A stretch of 45,532 nucleotides of DNA from contig JAEZQR010000131.1 of assembly GCA_023413015.1 (NCBI GenBank), positions 1 through 45,532 of the forward strand. Reading direction: 5' to 3'. The stretch comes from Pseudomonadota bacterium. Lineage in GTDB: Bacteria; Pseudomonadota; Alphaproteobacteria; Sphingomonadales; Sphingomonadaceae. Position numbers and translations under genes: made by a program. The notes below the pieces were generated by a model. It searched no databases, was not told the DNA's origin, and saw only the letters and a list, made by a program, of their open reading frames with translations. Shown piece by piece: positions 8,218-16,287 of the stretch; position 1 is the first letter of the stretch, and every line of letters begins with the position of its first letter.

Positions 8218-10275
8218 ATGAAGCTCGCCATCCTGCCAGCGCTCGCGCTGGCGCTCGCCGCGCCCGCTTACGCAGAGGCGCCCAAGCCCTTCGAGGCCGC
8301 CGACCTCTATCGCATCTCGATGGTCACCGATCCGCAGGTGTCGCCGGATGGCCGCCAAGTGATCTTCACGCGAACCTTCTTCGACATCGCCACCGACTCG
8401 CGCCAGGGCGAGGTCTGGATCGGCGACGTCGGCGCCAAGAACCTGAACCGCCGCCTGCTGATCGGCGCCGGCACCAAGGCCTCGGGAGTGCGCTGGTCGC
8501 CTGACGGCACGCGCATCGCCTATGTCGCGCCGGTCGCGGGCAAGCCGCAGCTCCATGTAATGAAGCTCGCCGACGGCATCGGTCGCCCGATCACCAGCGG
8601 CAAGGCGGCGCCGAACGGCTTCGAATGGTCGCCCGACGGCAAGAGCATCGCCTTCGTCGCGCAGATCGACAGCGCACCGGTCAAGGTGAACGGCATGCCG
8701 GCGAAGCCGGAAGGCGCCACCTGGGCCGCCGAGCCGCGCGTGACGACGAGCTTCCGCTATCGGCAGAACGAAGCCGGCTGGCTCACGCCCGGCTACCGCC
8801 ACATCTTCGTCGTGCCCGCCGATGGCGGCGAGGTGCGGCAGATCACCAAGGGCGATCTCAACCACGTCGAAGGCGGCGCGATCACCTGGACGAAGGACGG
8901 CAGCGCGCTCATCGCAGCTGCAAACCACCGCCCGAACGCCGATATGCAGAGCCGCGAGGCCGACCTGTGGCTGGTACCGCTCAACGGCGAGCCGCGCCAG
9001 CTGACGCAGACCGAGGGCACCGAGGCGGAGCCCGTGGTTTCGCCCGATGGGCGCTGGGTGGCCTATACCGGCACGACCGCGAAGCAGAGCTTCTATGCGC
9101 AGGAAGACCTGTGGGTCATGCCGGCCGGCGGCGGCGCGGCCCGAAACCTGACGCAGGGCTTCGACCGGCCGGTCGCCTCGCCCGAGTGGGCGGACGACGG
9201 CAAGAGCGTCTACGTCCTCTACAACGAGGAAGGCGTCACCCGCGTCGCCCAGATCCCGATCGACGGCGGCAAGCCGAAGACGGTGGTGCGCGAGGTCGGC
9301 GGCACGCGCCTCTACCTACCGTCGGCCGGCGGCAGCTTCTCGGTCGCCAAGGGCACGATCGCCTACAATTCGCTGTTCGACGACCGCCCGGCCGGCCTCG
9401 CCGTTGACCGCGGCGGCCGCACCGTCGCCAGCGTCGACTTCAACACCGACTGGCGGAAAGGCAAACAGCTCGGCAAACTCGAGGAAATCCGCTACAAATC
9501 ATCGGCCGACGGGCGCGACATCCAGGGCTGGGTGCTCTATCCGCCCGACTTCGATCCGGCGAAGAAATATCCGCTGATCCTCGACATCCACGGCGGGCCG
9601 AACACCGACTACGGCCCGATGTTCTCGATCACGCACCAGCTCTATGCGACGGCCGGCTACATCGTGCTGTTCACCAACCCGCGCGGGAGCATCGGCTACG
9701 GCGAGGAGTTCGCCAACTTCTACGGCAAGCCCTACCCGAGCGAGGATCATGACGACCTGATGACAGGCGTCAACGCCATGACGGCGCGGCCCTATGTCGA
9801 TGCCAACAACCTGTTCATCGGCGGCGGCTCGGGCGGCGGCGTGCTGACGCTGTGGGCGATCGCCAAGGAGCCCAACAAGTTCCGCGCCGCCGTCGCGCTA
9901 CGTCCGGTCACCGAGTGGACGGTGCAGGCGCTGTCCTCCGACATCCAGACGCTGACGGCGCAATATTGGCTCGGCGCGCTGCCGTGGGAGAACCACGAGC
10001 TCTACTGGCGCCAGTCGCCGCTGAGCCTCGTCGGCAACGTCAAGACGCCGACGATGCTCATCACCGGCGAGGCCGACTATCGCACGCCGATCGCGCAGAC
10101 CGAGATGTACTATCAGGCGCTCAAGATGCGCGGCATCGACGCGATGAAGGTGCGGCTGCCCGAAGCAAACCACGGCATGGGCCGCCCGAGCCAGTGGCTG
10201 CAGTCAATTCTAATGCCGATCGACTGGTTCAACAAATACCGCACCGGCGCTGCGGCGACCGTGGCGGGAAAGTAA
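8218..10275 (+). CDS. Exported S9 family prolyl-oligopeptidase-like peptidase
   Basis: Periplasmic peptidase of 685 residues, similar to dipeptidyl aminopeptidases/acylaminoacyl peptidases. Signal peptide MKLAILPALALALAAPAYA (1-19). The N-terminal two-thirds is a beta-propeller with repeated 'WSPDG/VSPDG' blades (for example near residues 97, 140 and 277), and the C-terminal alpha/beta-hydrolase holds Ser538 (GGGSGGG; checked at codon 9829-9831), Asp620 (GEADYRTP) and His652 (ANHGMG). ATG is preceded by AAGGGGG. It is followed after one base by the DUF885 gene, so the two are almost surely co-transcribed. Lasso-peptide isopeptidases of sphingomonads belong to the same fold, but no lasso cluster is present, so ordinary peptide hydrolysis is the better call. 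Confidence 0.93.
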   Translation: MKLAILPALALALAAPAYAEAPKPFEAADLYRISMVTDPQVSPDGRQVIFTRTFFDIATDSRQGEVWIGDVGAKNLNRRLLIGAGTKASGVRWSPDGTRIAYVAPVAGKPQLHVMKLADGIGRPITSGKAAPNGFEWSPDGKSIAFVAQIDSAPVKVNGMPAKPEGATWAAEPRVTTSFRYRQNEAGWLTPGYRHIFVVPADGGEVRQITKGDLNHVEGGAITWTKDGSALIAAANHRPNADMQSREADLWLVPLNGEPRQLTQTEGTEAEPVVSPDGRWVAYTGTTAKQSFYAQEDLWVMPAGGGAARNLTQGFDRPVASPEWADDGKSVYVLYNEEGVTRVAQIPIDGGKPKTVVREVGGTRLYLPSAGGSFSVAKGTIAYNSLFDDRPAGLAVDRGGRTVASVDFNTDWRKGKQLGKLEEIRYKSSADGRDIQGWVLYPPDFDPAKKYPLILDIHGGPNTDYGPMFSITHQLYATAGYIVLFTNPRGSIGYGEEFANFYGKPYPSEDHDDLMTGVNAMTARPYVDANNLFIGGGSGGGVLTLWAIAKEPNKFRAAVALRPVTEWTVQALSSDIQTLTAQYWLGALPWENHELYWRQSPLSLVGNVKTPTMLITGEADYRTPIAQTEMYYQALKMRGIDAMKVRLPEANHGMGRPSQWLQSILMPIDWFNKYRTGAAATVAGK

Positions 10276-10276
10276 G

Positions 10277-11548
10277 GTGGCAGTGAGGCTGCGCTCGGTC
10301 CTGCTCGCGGCGGGGGCGCTTTTCGGCGCTCCCGCTGCGGCGGCTCCGCTCGACGACATGGCCCGCGGCTATGTCGCGCTCGTGCTCGAATATGGCGAGC
10401 ATGAGGAGGGCTACATCGACGCCTATTACGGCCCGCCCGAGTGGGCGGACGCCGCGAAGGCGAACAAGCGCAGCCTCGGCCAACTGACGGTGGACACCGC
10501 CGCGCTGCTGCGCCGCGTAAAGGTGGAGCCGGCGAGCGGCATCGATGCTAGGCGCCGCGACTATCTCGCGGCGCAGCTCCGCGCGCTCGGCGGGCGCCTC
10601 GCGATGCGGCAGGGGGTGAAGTATGACTTCGCCTCCGAAGCCGAGGTGCTGTTCGGCGCGCGGCCCAAATTGCGGCCGCTGAAGAGTTACGATCCGATCC
10701 TCGCCCGCATCGACAAGCTCGTTCCCGGCAAGGGCCCGCTCGCCGAACGGGTCGAGACCTTCCGCCAGCGCTACGAGGTACCGGCGGATCGGCTGAAGCC
10801 GGTGATGGATGCCGCCATCGCCGAGTGCAAGGCGCGTACCGCGGCGCATCTCAAGTTGCCGGAAGGCGAACGCTTCGATCTCGAATTCGTCACGAACAAG
10901 CCGTGGAGCGGCTACAACTGGTATCAGGGCAGCTACCACAGCCTCATTCAAGTCAACACCGACTTGCCGGTGCAGATCAGCCGCGCGGTCGATCTCGGCT
11001 GCCACGAAGGCTATCCGGGCCACCACGTCTACAACGCGCTGCTCGAGCGCAACCTCGTCAAGGGCCGGGGCTGGACCGAATTCACCGTCTATCCGCTCTA
11101 CAGCCCACAGTCGCTGATCGCCGAGGGCTCCGCCAACTACGGCATCGATCTCGCCTTCCCGGGCAACGAGCAACGCGCGTTCGAAGCCAAGACCCTCTAT
11201 CCGCTCGCCGGGCTCGACCCGTCGACGGCCGGCGCGCTCGCCCAGCTCAACCGCGCGATGCGGGCACTGTCGTCGGCCAGCTACACCATCGCCGACGATT
11301 ATCTCGCCGGCCGCATCGATCGCGACCGCGCCAAGACGCTGATCCAGCGCTACGAGCTGGCCTCGGAGAAGCGCGCCGAGCAGCGGCTGAAGTTCATCGA
11401 CACCTACCGCAGCTACATCATCAACTACGGGCTCGGGCGCGACATGGTGCAGGCACATGTCGAACGTGTGGGCGCGAGCCAGGACGCGCGCTGGCGGGCG
11501 ATGGAGACGCTGCTGTCGGAGCCAACCCTGCCGAGCGACCTCGACTAA
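10277..11548 (+). CDS. DUF885 family exported protein (predicted metallopeptidase-like)
   Basis: 423 residues with an N-terminal signal peptide (about residues 1-23, ending in AAAAP). The DUF885 hallmark 'CHEGYPGHH' is at residues 242-250; this HExxPGHH pattern resembles a zinc site, with further acidic residues in 'IAEGSANYGIDL' downstream. Members are about 400-600 residues and are thought to be metal-dependent hydrolases, but the reaction of this branch is not established. The gene begins with GTG one base after the S9 peptidase stop; a second GTG two codons later is an equally plausible start. Translational coupling with the S9 peptidase suggests that both act on peptides in the periplasm. 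Confidence 0.85.
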   Translation: MAVRLRSVLLAAGALFGAPAAAAPLDDMARGYVALVLEYGEHEEGYIDAYYGPPEWADAAKANKRSLGQLTVDTAALLRRVKVEPASGIDARRRDYLAAQLRALGGRLAMRQGVKYDFASEAEVLFGARPKLRPLKSYDPILARIDKLVPGKGPLAERVETFRQRYEVPADRLKPVMDAAIAECKARTAAHLKLPEGERFDLEFVTNKPWSGYNWYQGSYHSLIQVNTDLPVQISRAVDLGCHEGYPGHHVYNALLERNLVKGRGWTEFTVYPLYSPQSLIAEGSANYGIDLAFPGNEQRAFEAKTLYPLAGLDPSTAGALAQLNRAMRALSSASYTIADDYLAGRIDRDRAKTLIQRYELASEKRAEQRLKFIDTYRSYIINYGLGRDMVQAHVERVGASQDARWRAMETLLSEPTLPSDLD

Positions 11549-11559
11549 GCGATCTCGCT

Positions 11560-12267
11560 CTAGTCCCGATCCTGGCGCCGGTCGGTGGCGCGCTGCCCCC
11601 CGATGCGCGGCAGGTTCGTGGTTCGCCGCCGATCCTGCGCGAAGCCCGCATCATAGGCGATGCGCAGCGCCTCGGAGAGGCTGCGGACGCCGAGCTTGTC
11701 CATCATGTTCGCCCGGTGCATCTCCACCGTGCGTGGGCTGAGGCCGAGTTCAGAGGCGATCGCCTTGTTCGCCTTTCCGCTGACCAGACCCTGCAGCACA
11801 TCGCGTTCGCGCGGCGTCAGCGAGACGATCGCCGCCGTTGCCTTCTCCGACTGGGGCGAGGAAACCGTCTTCCGCTCGCCGGCCAGCGCCCGGTCGATCG
11901 CGGCGAACAGCACCTCCGAGAGATAGGGCTTCTCGATGAAATCGACCGCACCGGCCCGCACCGCCGTTACCGCAGTCGGCACGTCCCCGTAGCCGGTGAC
12001 CATCACGACGGCGATGTTCGACCCGACCTCGTTCAATCGCTGCTGCAGCTCCATGCCGCCCATCCGGGGCATGTTGACGTCGAGGACGAGGCAACCGCCG
12101 CCGTGCAGATCGGCCGTCGCCAGGAATGCCTCGCCCGAGGCGAAGCCGACGACCCGGTATCCGGCGACCTTCAGGTTGAAGCAGGTGGCTTCGCGCAGGC
12201 CGTCGTCGTCATCGACGACATAGACGATCGCCCTATCATCATTCGACTCTGGCGAGTCGGCCCGCAT
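11560..12267 (-). CDS. FixJ/NarL-type response regulator (receiver plus LuxR HTH)
   Basis: Two-component transcription factor of 235 residues. Receiver domain residues 14-130: acidic pocket 'VVDDDDG' (18-23), phospho-acceptor Asp63 in 'VLDVNMP', Thr91 and Lys113 ('IEKP'). A LuxR-type helix-turn-helix follows (150-207, 'LTPRERDVLQGL ... SPRTVEMHRANMMDKLGV'). The Asp-Val-Asn-Met-Pro receiver and the domain order put it in the FixJ group. The C-terminal 25 residues are Arg-rich and probably disordered. ATG at 12265-12267 has GAGGGCG upstream. No histidine kinase is adjacent, so its partner is encoded elsewhere. An inverted repeat sits in its upstream gap. Target genes are unknown. Confidence 0.9.
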   Translation of the reverse strand: MRADSPESNDDRAIVYVVDDDDGLREATCFNLKVAGYRVVGFASGEAFLATADLHGGGCLVLDVNMPRMGGMELQQRLNEVGSNIAVVMVTGYGDVPTAVTAVRAGAVDFIEKPYLSEVLFAAIDRALAGERKTVSSPQSEKATAAIVSLTPRERDVLQGLVSGKANKAIASELGLSPRTVEMHRANMMDKLGVRSLSEALRIAYDAGFAQDRRRTTNLPRIGGQRATDRRQDRD

Positions 12268-12303
12268 CAGCGCCCTCGTTTTTGTATATCTTATTCGACT
12301 TGT

Positions 12304-12328
12304 TAGCGGGCCAGATCTTAATCCGCTA
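12304..12328. promoter_or_regulatory. Dyad upstream of response regulator
   Basis: TAGCGG and CCGCTA arms separated by 13 bases with AGATCT near the centre, in the 95-bp gap between the LOG-family gene stop and the response regulator start. On the minus strand it lies 37 bases upstream of the ATG, where an operator (perhaps autoregulatory) would fit. Structure seen; function inferred. Confidence 0.35.
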
Positions 12329-12362
12329 CTAGCACGGCGGCGCGATCGGCAAAGAACGTGGT

Positions 12363-13223
12363 TTACAGATCGTAAGCCATACGGACGATATCCCACGCCT
12401 CCTCGGCGGTTTCCACCATGTGGAACAGATTGAGGTCGTCGGGCGAGATCACGCCTTCGTCGGCCAGCGCCTGGAAGTTCACTACGCCGTTCCAGAATTC
12501 GCGCCCGAACAGCAGGATCGGCATCGGCTTGATCTTGCCGGTCTGGACGAGCGTCAGCAGTTCGAACAGCTCGTCGAACGTGCCAAACCCGCCGGGAAAC
12601 GCCGCCACCGCGCGGGCGCGCAGCAGGAAATGCATCTTGCGTAGCGCGAAATAGTGGAACTGGAAGGACAGCCCCGGCGTGACATAGGGATTGGGCAGCT
12701 GCTCAAACGGCAGCACGATGTTCAGCCCGATCGTCGGCGCCCCCATCTCGGCCGCGCCCCGGTTGGCGGCCTCCATGATCGACGGCCCGCCGCCCGAGCA
12801 GACCACGAAGTGGCGCTTGCCGTCCTCCTCCGGCGGCACCTGCGAGGCGAGCTGCCCCAGCCGGCGCGCCTCGTTGTAATATCTGGACTTGGCGACGAGC
12901 CGCTCGGCGACCTGCTGGCGTTCGGGCGTGGCCGCTGCGGCCAGCACCTCGTCCGCCTCCTCCGGCGACGGGATGCGCGCCGAGCCGTACATGACGAATG
13001 TCGACGCGATGTTCGCCTCGTTGAGCAGCAGCTCGGGCTTCAGCAGCTCGAGCTGGAAACGCACCGCGCGCAAATCCTCGCGCAGCAGGAAGTCGGGATC
13101 CTGGAACGCCAGCCGGTAGGCCGGATGCTCGGTCTGCGGGACCGCCGTCGTCTTGGCGGCGACCTGCGCCTCCTCGCTCGCGGACGGAAAGATGCGCGGC
13201 GGGACGTTCGGCGTGGCGTTCAT
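12363..13223 (-). CDS. LOG family protein (Lonely-Guy-type nucleotide phosphoribohydrolase)
   Basis: Rossmann-fold protein of 286 residues. The LOG signature is present: 'CSGGGPSIMEAANRGA' (142-157) and 'PGGFGTFDELFE' (210-221), which bind the ribose-phosphate and catalyse cleavage of nucleoside 5'-monophosphates to base and ribose 5-phosphate. It is longer than the about 190-residue LOG enzymes, with about 75 extra N-terminal residues, like the larger bacterial TIGR00730 members. ATG at 13221-13223 was chosen for the purine-rich GAGAAGATGACCGA upstream; an ATG at 13244 would add seven residues. In plants LOG activates cytokinins; in bacteria the role is mostly nucleotide housekeeping or unknown. 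Confidence 0.85.
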   Translation of the reverse strand: MNATPNVPPRIFPSASEEAQVAAKTTAVPQTEHPAYRLAFQDPDFLLREDLRAVRFQLELLKPELLLNEANIASTFVMYGSARIPSPEEADEVLAAAATPERQQVAERLVAKSRYYNEARRLGQLASQVPPEEDGKRHFVVCSGGGPSIMEAANRGAAEMGAPTIGLNIVLPFEQLPNPYVTPGLSFQFHYFALRKMHFLLRARAVAAFPGGFGTFDELFELLTLVQTGKIKPMPILLFGREFWNGVVNFQALADEGVISPDDLNLFHMVETAEEAWDIVRMAYDL

Positions 13224-13339
13224 TCGGTCATCTTCTCGCTTCATAAGGGCGCGGTGTGTAACCGAAGAGTTCGCCATTCCCAACCCGTCACGGGACGAAC
13301 CGTGGGACCGCGTCGTGACAGGGGCGGACGGCCCCTGTC

Positions 13340-13984
13340 TCAGCGACAGTTGTCCCAGCGGCCCATATCGAAGTGCAGATGGTCGCGATGTTGCGCGTTA
13401 TCGTCGGGCCCGAGCACGAGGTTGAACGTCTTGCACCCCTCCTCGCGCAGGTCGCGCAGGAACTTGCGGGTGGCTTTGTCCTTCCCGTCCCAGTCCCTGA
13501 GCACGCTTACCCGCCGCCCGTCCGCCAGCCGGAAGCCGGCGATGTCGATGGCGTTGGCCCAGCTATGCTCGGACGGTTGCGAGCCCGCCATGTTGTTGCG
13601 CGGCCGGCAGGCATAGGTGCCGTAGCTTTCGACCGCCGTCACCTCGCTGCCGAAGCGCTTCCGCGCCGCCGGCTGCAGCCCTTCGCGAATCCAGCTGTGC
13701 AGCCGCGCGGTCATCGGGCAGGACAGCGGCCCGATGCCCTTAACCACCACCCCGATGTCGCGCACCTCGACCGCACCCCTGAGCCCGCAGCTCGGTCCCG
13801 CCACCTTGTCGGGCAGGCGCCGGTACTTCAGCCCCTCCAGCCGGTCGAGCTGGCGCAGGCACTGTTGCAGGTCGACGGGCTTTGCGAGTTGCGCGCGTTC
13901 CGGCTCACCCGCGCAGGCAGCCAGCGCCAGCAAAACCGCCAGCGCCAATATCCGCGCGTAAGCTGATCCCCCGATCCCGCCCAT
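13340..13984 (-). CDS. Extensin-like family lipoprotein
   Basis: 214 residues with a lipoprotein signal peptide (lipobox LAAC, Cys24). The rest matches the bacterial extensin-like C-terminal domain: paired cysteines (CLRQL, SCGL, SCPM, ACRPR, EGCKTF, DNC), 'SEHSWANAIDIAGF' and 'HRDHLHFDMG'. The His and Asp residues in SEHxxANAxD and HxDHxHxD form a D-Ala-D-Ala carboxypeptidase-like (LAS/VanY-like) zinc site, so a cell-wall peptidase role is plausible though unproven for this family. ATG at 13982-13984 chosen; a TTG three codons upstream is possible. 33 bp downstream of the DUF1203 gene, same strand. Confidence 0.85.
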   Translation of the reverse strand: MGGIGGSAYARILALAVLLALAACAGEPERAQLAKPVDLQQCLRQLDRLEGLKYRRLPDKVAGPSCGLRGAVEVRDIGVVVKGIGPLSCPMTARLHSWIREGLQPAARKRFGSEVTAVESYGTYACRPRNNMAGSQPSEHSWANAIDIAGFRLADGRRVSVLRDWDGKDKATRKFLRDLREEGCKTFNLVLGPDDNAQHRDHLHFDMGRWDNCR

Positions 13985-14017
13985 GCCGACCAAGGTCGCA
14001 TGGGCGGGCGGGCAGCG

Positions 14018-14485
14018 TCAAACCCGCTCGATCAGCGCGGCGTAGCAGCCCCGGCGGGCATAATGCGCCTGGATATAGTCGACGCGCGCATCGGCGAGGA
14101 ACCGCTCGATCAGCGCCTCGACCTCGCGCCCGTCGACGAGGTCGGCGTCGACCATCAGATGCGCCCGGTCGAACGCCCGGAGCGACAGTGGCCGCGCGCG
14201 CATGACTTCGGGCACCTCGCCGACCCGGTCGTAGGCCGCCGGCGCACCCTCGCGCACGAAGATGGCATGACTCGCCCGATAGGGATTGTCCGCGGGCTGG
14301 TGGACGTGGTTGAGCAGAAGCAACGTCTCGCCCGGCTCGGCGTCGCGCAGCTCGATCCGGTCGGGAAAGCCCGGCTTCGCATCGGCCACGCAGCGCACCG
14401 CGCCATGCGCTGCGAGCGCATCATCGGAAAGGCCGAACAGATGGCGGAAGGGCTCGGGCGAGAGGCCCCTGATGCGGAAGGTCAT
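14018..14485 (-). CDS. DUF1203 domain-containing protein
   Basis: 155 residues, cytoplasmic, no signal peptide. The sequence follows the DUF1203 pattern throughout: an N-terminal 'FRIRGLSPEPFRHLFGLSDDAL', 'CVADAKPGFPDRIELRDA.PGE', 'LLLNHVHQPADNPYRASHAIFVREGA', and a C-terminal 'VDYIQAHYARRGCYAALIER'. The conserved His and Cys residues (HVH, HAIF, CYAA) hint at a catalytic or metal site, but no function is known for the family. ATG at 14483-14485 has AGGAG seven bases upstream. It lies between the AAA gene (83 bp upstream) and the extensin-like gene, all leftward. Confidence 0.88.
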   Translation of the reverse strand: MTFRIRGLSPEPFRHLFGLSDDALAAHGAVRCVADAKPGFPDRIELRDAEPGETLLLLNHVHQPADNPYRASHAIFVREGAPAAYDRVGEVPEVMRARPLSLRAFDRAHLMVDADLVDGREVEALIERFLADARVDYIQAHYARRGCYAALIERV

Positions 14486-14568
14486 GGCAAGCTCCTGTCT
14501 TGAAGCTCGCGCTGTGCACCGGCTCGCTTCGCAAAGCGCTCCGCTTCTTGCGCCGCATTCCGCGAATG

Positions 14569-16188
14569 CTAGCCCGCCGGCACCCACACCTCGAGCGTGC
14601 CGCGCCGCGGCGAGGGACGATAGCCGGTCATCGACTTGAGATCGCCACCACTGAAACCACGCGGACGAAGCACGGCGCCCAGTGCATCCTGCAGTGCCTC
14701 GGCTTGGGCGCGGTCGTCGGCGAAGAAGTAGCGCACGCTCGCCGTCTCGATCTGGTTCGGTACGGCACGGATGTCGGCAATCGTGAAGCCGCGGTCGCGC
14801 AGCTGCCGCGCCACCTCGGCCGCCGCCGCGTCGGCACCGGGCTGCGCGGTCGAATAATGGATGAACACGCGCGGCCCGCCCGACGCCGGGGCGACATTGG
14901 CCGGCGCCTCGACGGCGGGGGCTGAGTCGGCTGCCTCGTCGACCGGCGTTGCCGGCTGCGGCTCGGGCGGAACCTCGGCGGTCTCGACCGGCGCGTCGGA
15001 TTCGATCACCTCCGGCTCGGGCGCGGAGTCCCCGATGCCGGCTGTCAGATCGCGCGGCGGACCGGCCGCCTCCACCGGCCGGCTCTCCGGTGGCACCGCC
15101 GCCGATGTTGGCGGCACAACCCTCACATCCGGATTCACCGCCGCGACCGCGGTCTCCGCTGACGGCTCGTCCTTCGCGGCGGCCATCCCGCCGCCATCCG
15201 GCAGATAGCTCGACTCAGTAGCCGGTCGGTCGTCCTTTACCGCCCCGACCACATAGCCGATGACCGGCAGCGACAGCAGCAGCAACCCCACCACCATCGC
15301 CATGCGTACTAGCGGCGGCGCGTTGCGCCACCAGCTACGCCGCGGGACGACAGGCGCTTCATCTATTGTCGCCTCACCTGTCGGTCCGACGGTTACGGGT
15401 GCCGCGGCAAGCGCCGGTGCCACAGGAGGCATCGCCGGCGGACGCTCGACGGCCGGCGGCTCGGCCACGGGTGCGGGCGACGGGCTCGCCGCCTGCGGCG
15501 CCGTCGCGCCCCGCCACATGTCCTGCGCCATCGCTGCCGCCTGCATGGCGTGCCGTTCCTCGACATGGCTGGCACCGTCGAAGGCTGCCTGGAACAGCGC
15601 GTTGGCACCGAGCATCCGCAGCGCCGCCGGAATGCCGCGACCGGCCTCCGCCAATATCTCCAACGCCGCCGCGTCGAACAGGGCGGCGCTCCCGCCGGCC
15701 CGCGTTATTCGATCGGCGAGGAACGCCATTGCCTCGTCGCTTTCGAGGAATGGCAGCGGCACGGTCAAGGCGCCGAGCGGCGCCGGCAGGCGATCCAGGC
15801 ATCGCTGCACGCCGGCGAGCACCACTGCCGGCCCGCCGGACATCGTTGCGCGGCCGATCAGCGTGGCGAAGGTCGTGTCGTCGATCGCATCGGCGTCGTC
15901 GACCAGCAGCAGCTCGGCGGGGGTAGACAGCGCCGCCTGCATCGTGCCCGGCTGCTGGGGGCGGATCACCCGGTATCGCCCGGCAAGCGCGCGATCCAGA
16001 TCCCGTAATAGTAGCGTCTTGCCGCTCCCCGTCCCGCCCGCTACCGCGATCAGCCGCGCCCCCCGTGCGAGGCCGGCCAGCACCTGTTGTCGCGCCGTGG
16101 TGAACGGCCGGCTCTGATAGGCCTGGGCGGGCTCGATGGTGGCGCGGAACGGGTCCTGCGCCAGTCCGAAATGTCCGACGATGTCCAT
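14569..16188 (-). CDS. Membrane-anchored AAA ATPase with periplasmic C-terminal domain
   Basis: 539 residues with an unusual architecture. Residues 1-230: AAA ATPase like ExeA/GspA ('FGLAQDPFRATIEP', Walker A GGTGSGKT at 51-58, Walker B LLLVDD at 93-98, C-terminal helical lid). Residues 231-290: Pro/Ala linker. Residues 291-316: one transmembrane helix. Residues 317-438: Pro/Glu/Ala-rich, probably an extended periplasmic spacer. Residues 439-539: compact alpha/beta region ('RVFIHYSTAQPGADAAAAEV', 'VRYFFADDRAQAEAL') resembling LytR_C or SPOR-like wall-associated modules. ExeA-type ATPases help pass secretion machinery through peptidoglycan, and DamX-like proteins link the membrane to the wall; a role of that kind is inference. 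Start ATG at 16186-16188. Confidence 0.8.
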   Translation of the reverse strand: MDIVGHFGLAQDPFRATIEPAQAYQSRPFTTARQQVLAGLARGARLIAVAGGTGSGKTLLLRDLDRALAGRYRVIRPQQPGTMQAALSTPAELLLVDDADAIDDTTFATLIGRATMSGGPAVVLAGVQRCLDRLPAPLGALTVPLPFLESDEAMAFLADRITRAGGSAALFDAAALEILAEAGRGIPAALRMLGANALFQAAFDGASHVEERHAMQAAAMAQDMWRGATAPQAASPSPAPVAEPPAVERPPAMPPVAPALAAAPVTVGPTGEATIDEAPVVPRRSWWRNAPPLVRMAMVVGLLLLSLPVIGYVVGAVKDDRPATESSYLPDGGGMAAAKDEPSAETAVAAVNPDVRVVPPTSAAVPPESRPVEAAGPPRDLTAGIGDSAPEPEVIESDAPVETAEVPPEPQPATPVDEAADSAPAVEAPANVAPASGGPRVFIHYSTAQPGADAAAAEVARQLRDRGFTIADIRAVPNQIETASVRYFFADDRAQAEALQDALGAVLRPRGFSGGDLKSMTGYRPSPRRGTLEVWVPAG

Positions 16189-16247
16189 CTGCCACCAACC
16201 CACAGCCGTTGACCGCCGTTCCAGCAAGTTGACCGGTGACTCCCCGC

Positions 16248-16271
16248 TGTGTATTGGACCAATAATACACA
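16248..16271. promoter_or_regulatory. Nested inverted repeats in divergent promoter region
   Basis: TGTGTATT and AATACACA arms with 8 bases between them, enclosing a second dyad ATTGG-A-CCAAT at 16253-16263. The site is AT-rich in a GC-rich genome and lies 60 bp upstream of the AAA ATPase start and 17 bp upstream of the rightward membrane-protein start, so it could be an operator acting on both. The regulator is unknown. Confidence 0.5.
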
Positions 16272-16287
16272 CGGACCGTACCTAATC

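Noticed and set aside
8218..10275. Possible lasso-peptide isopeptidase (S9 fold, common in sphingomonads)
   Set aside because: No lasso precursor, B or C proteins, nor a TonB receptor/FecI-FecR set is nearby; the signal peptide and repeats fit a general S9 peptidase.
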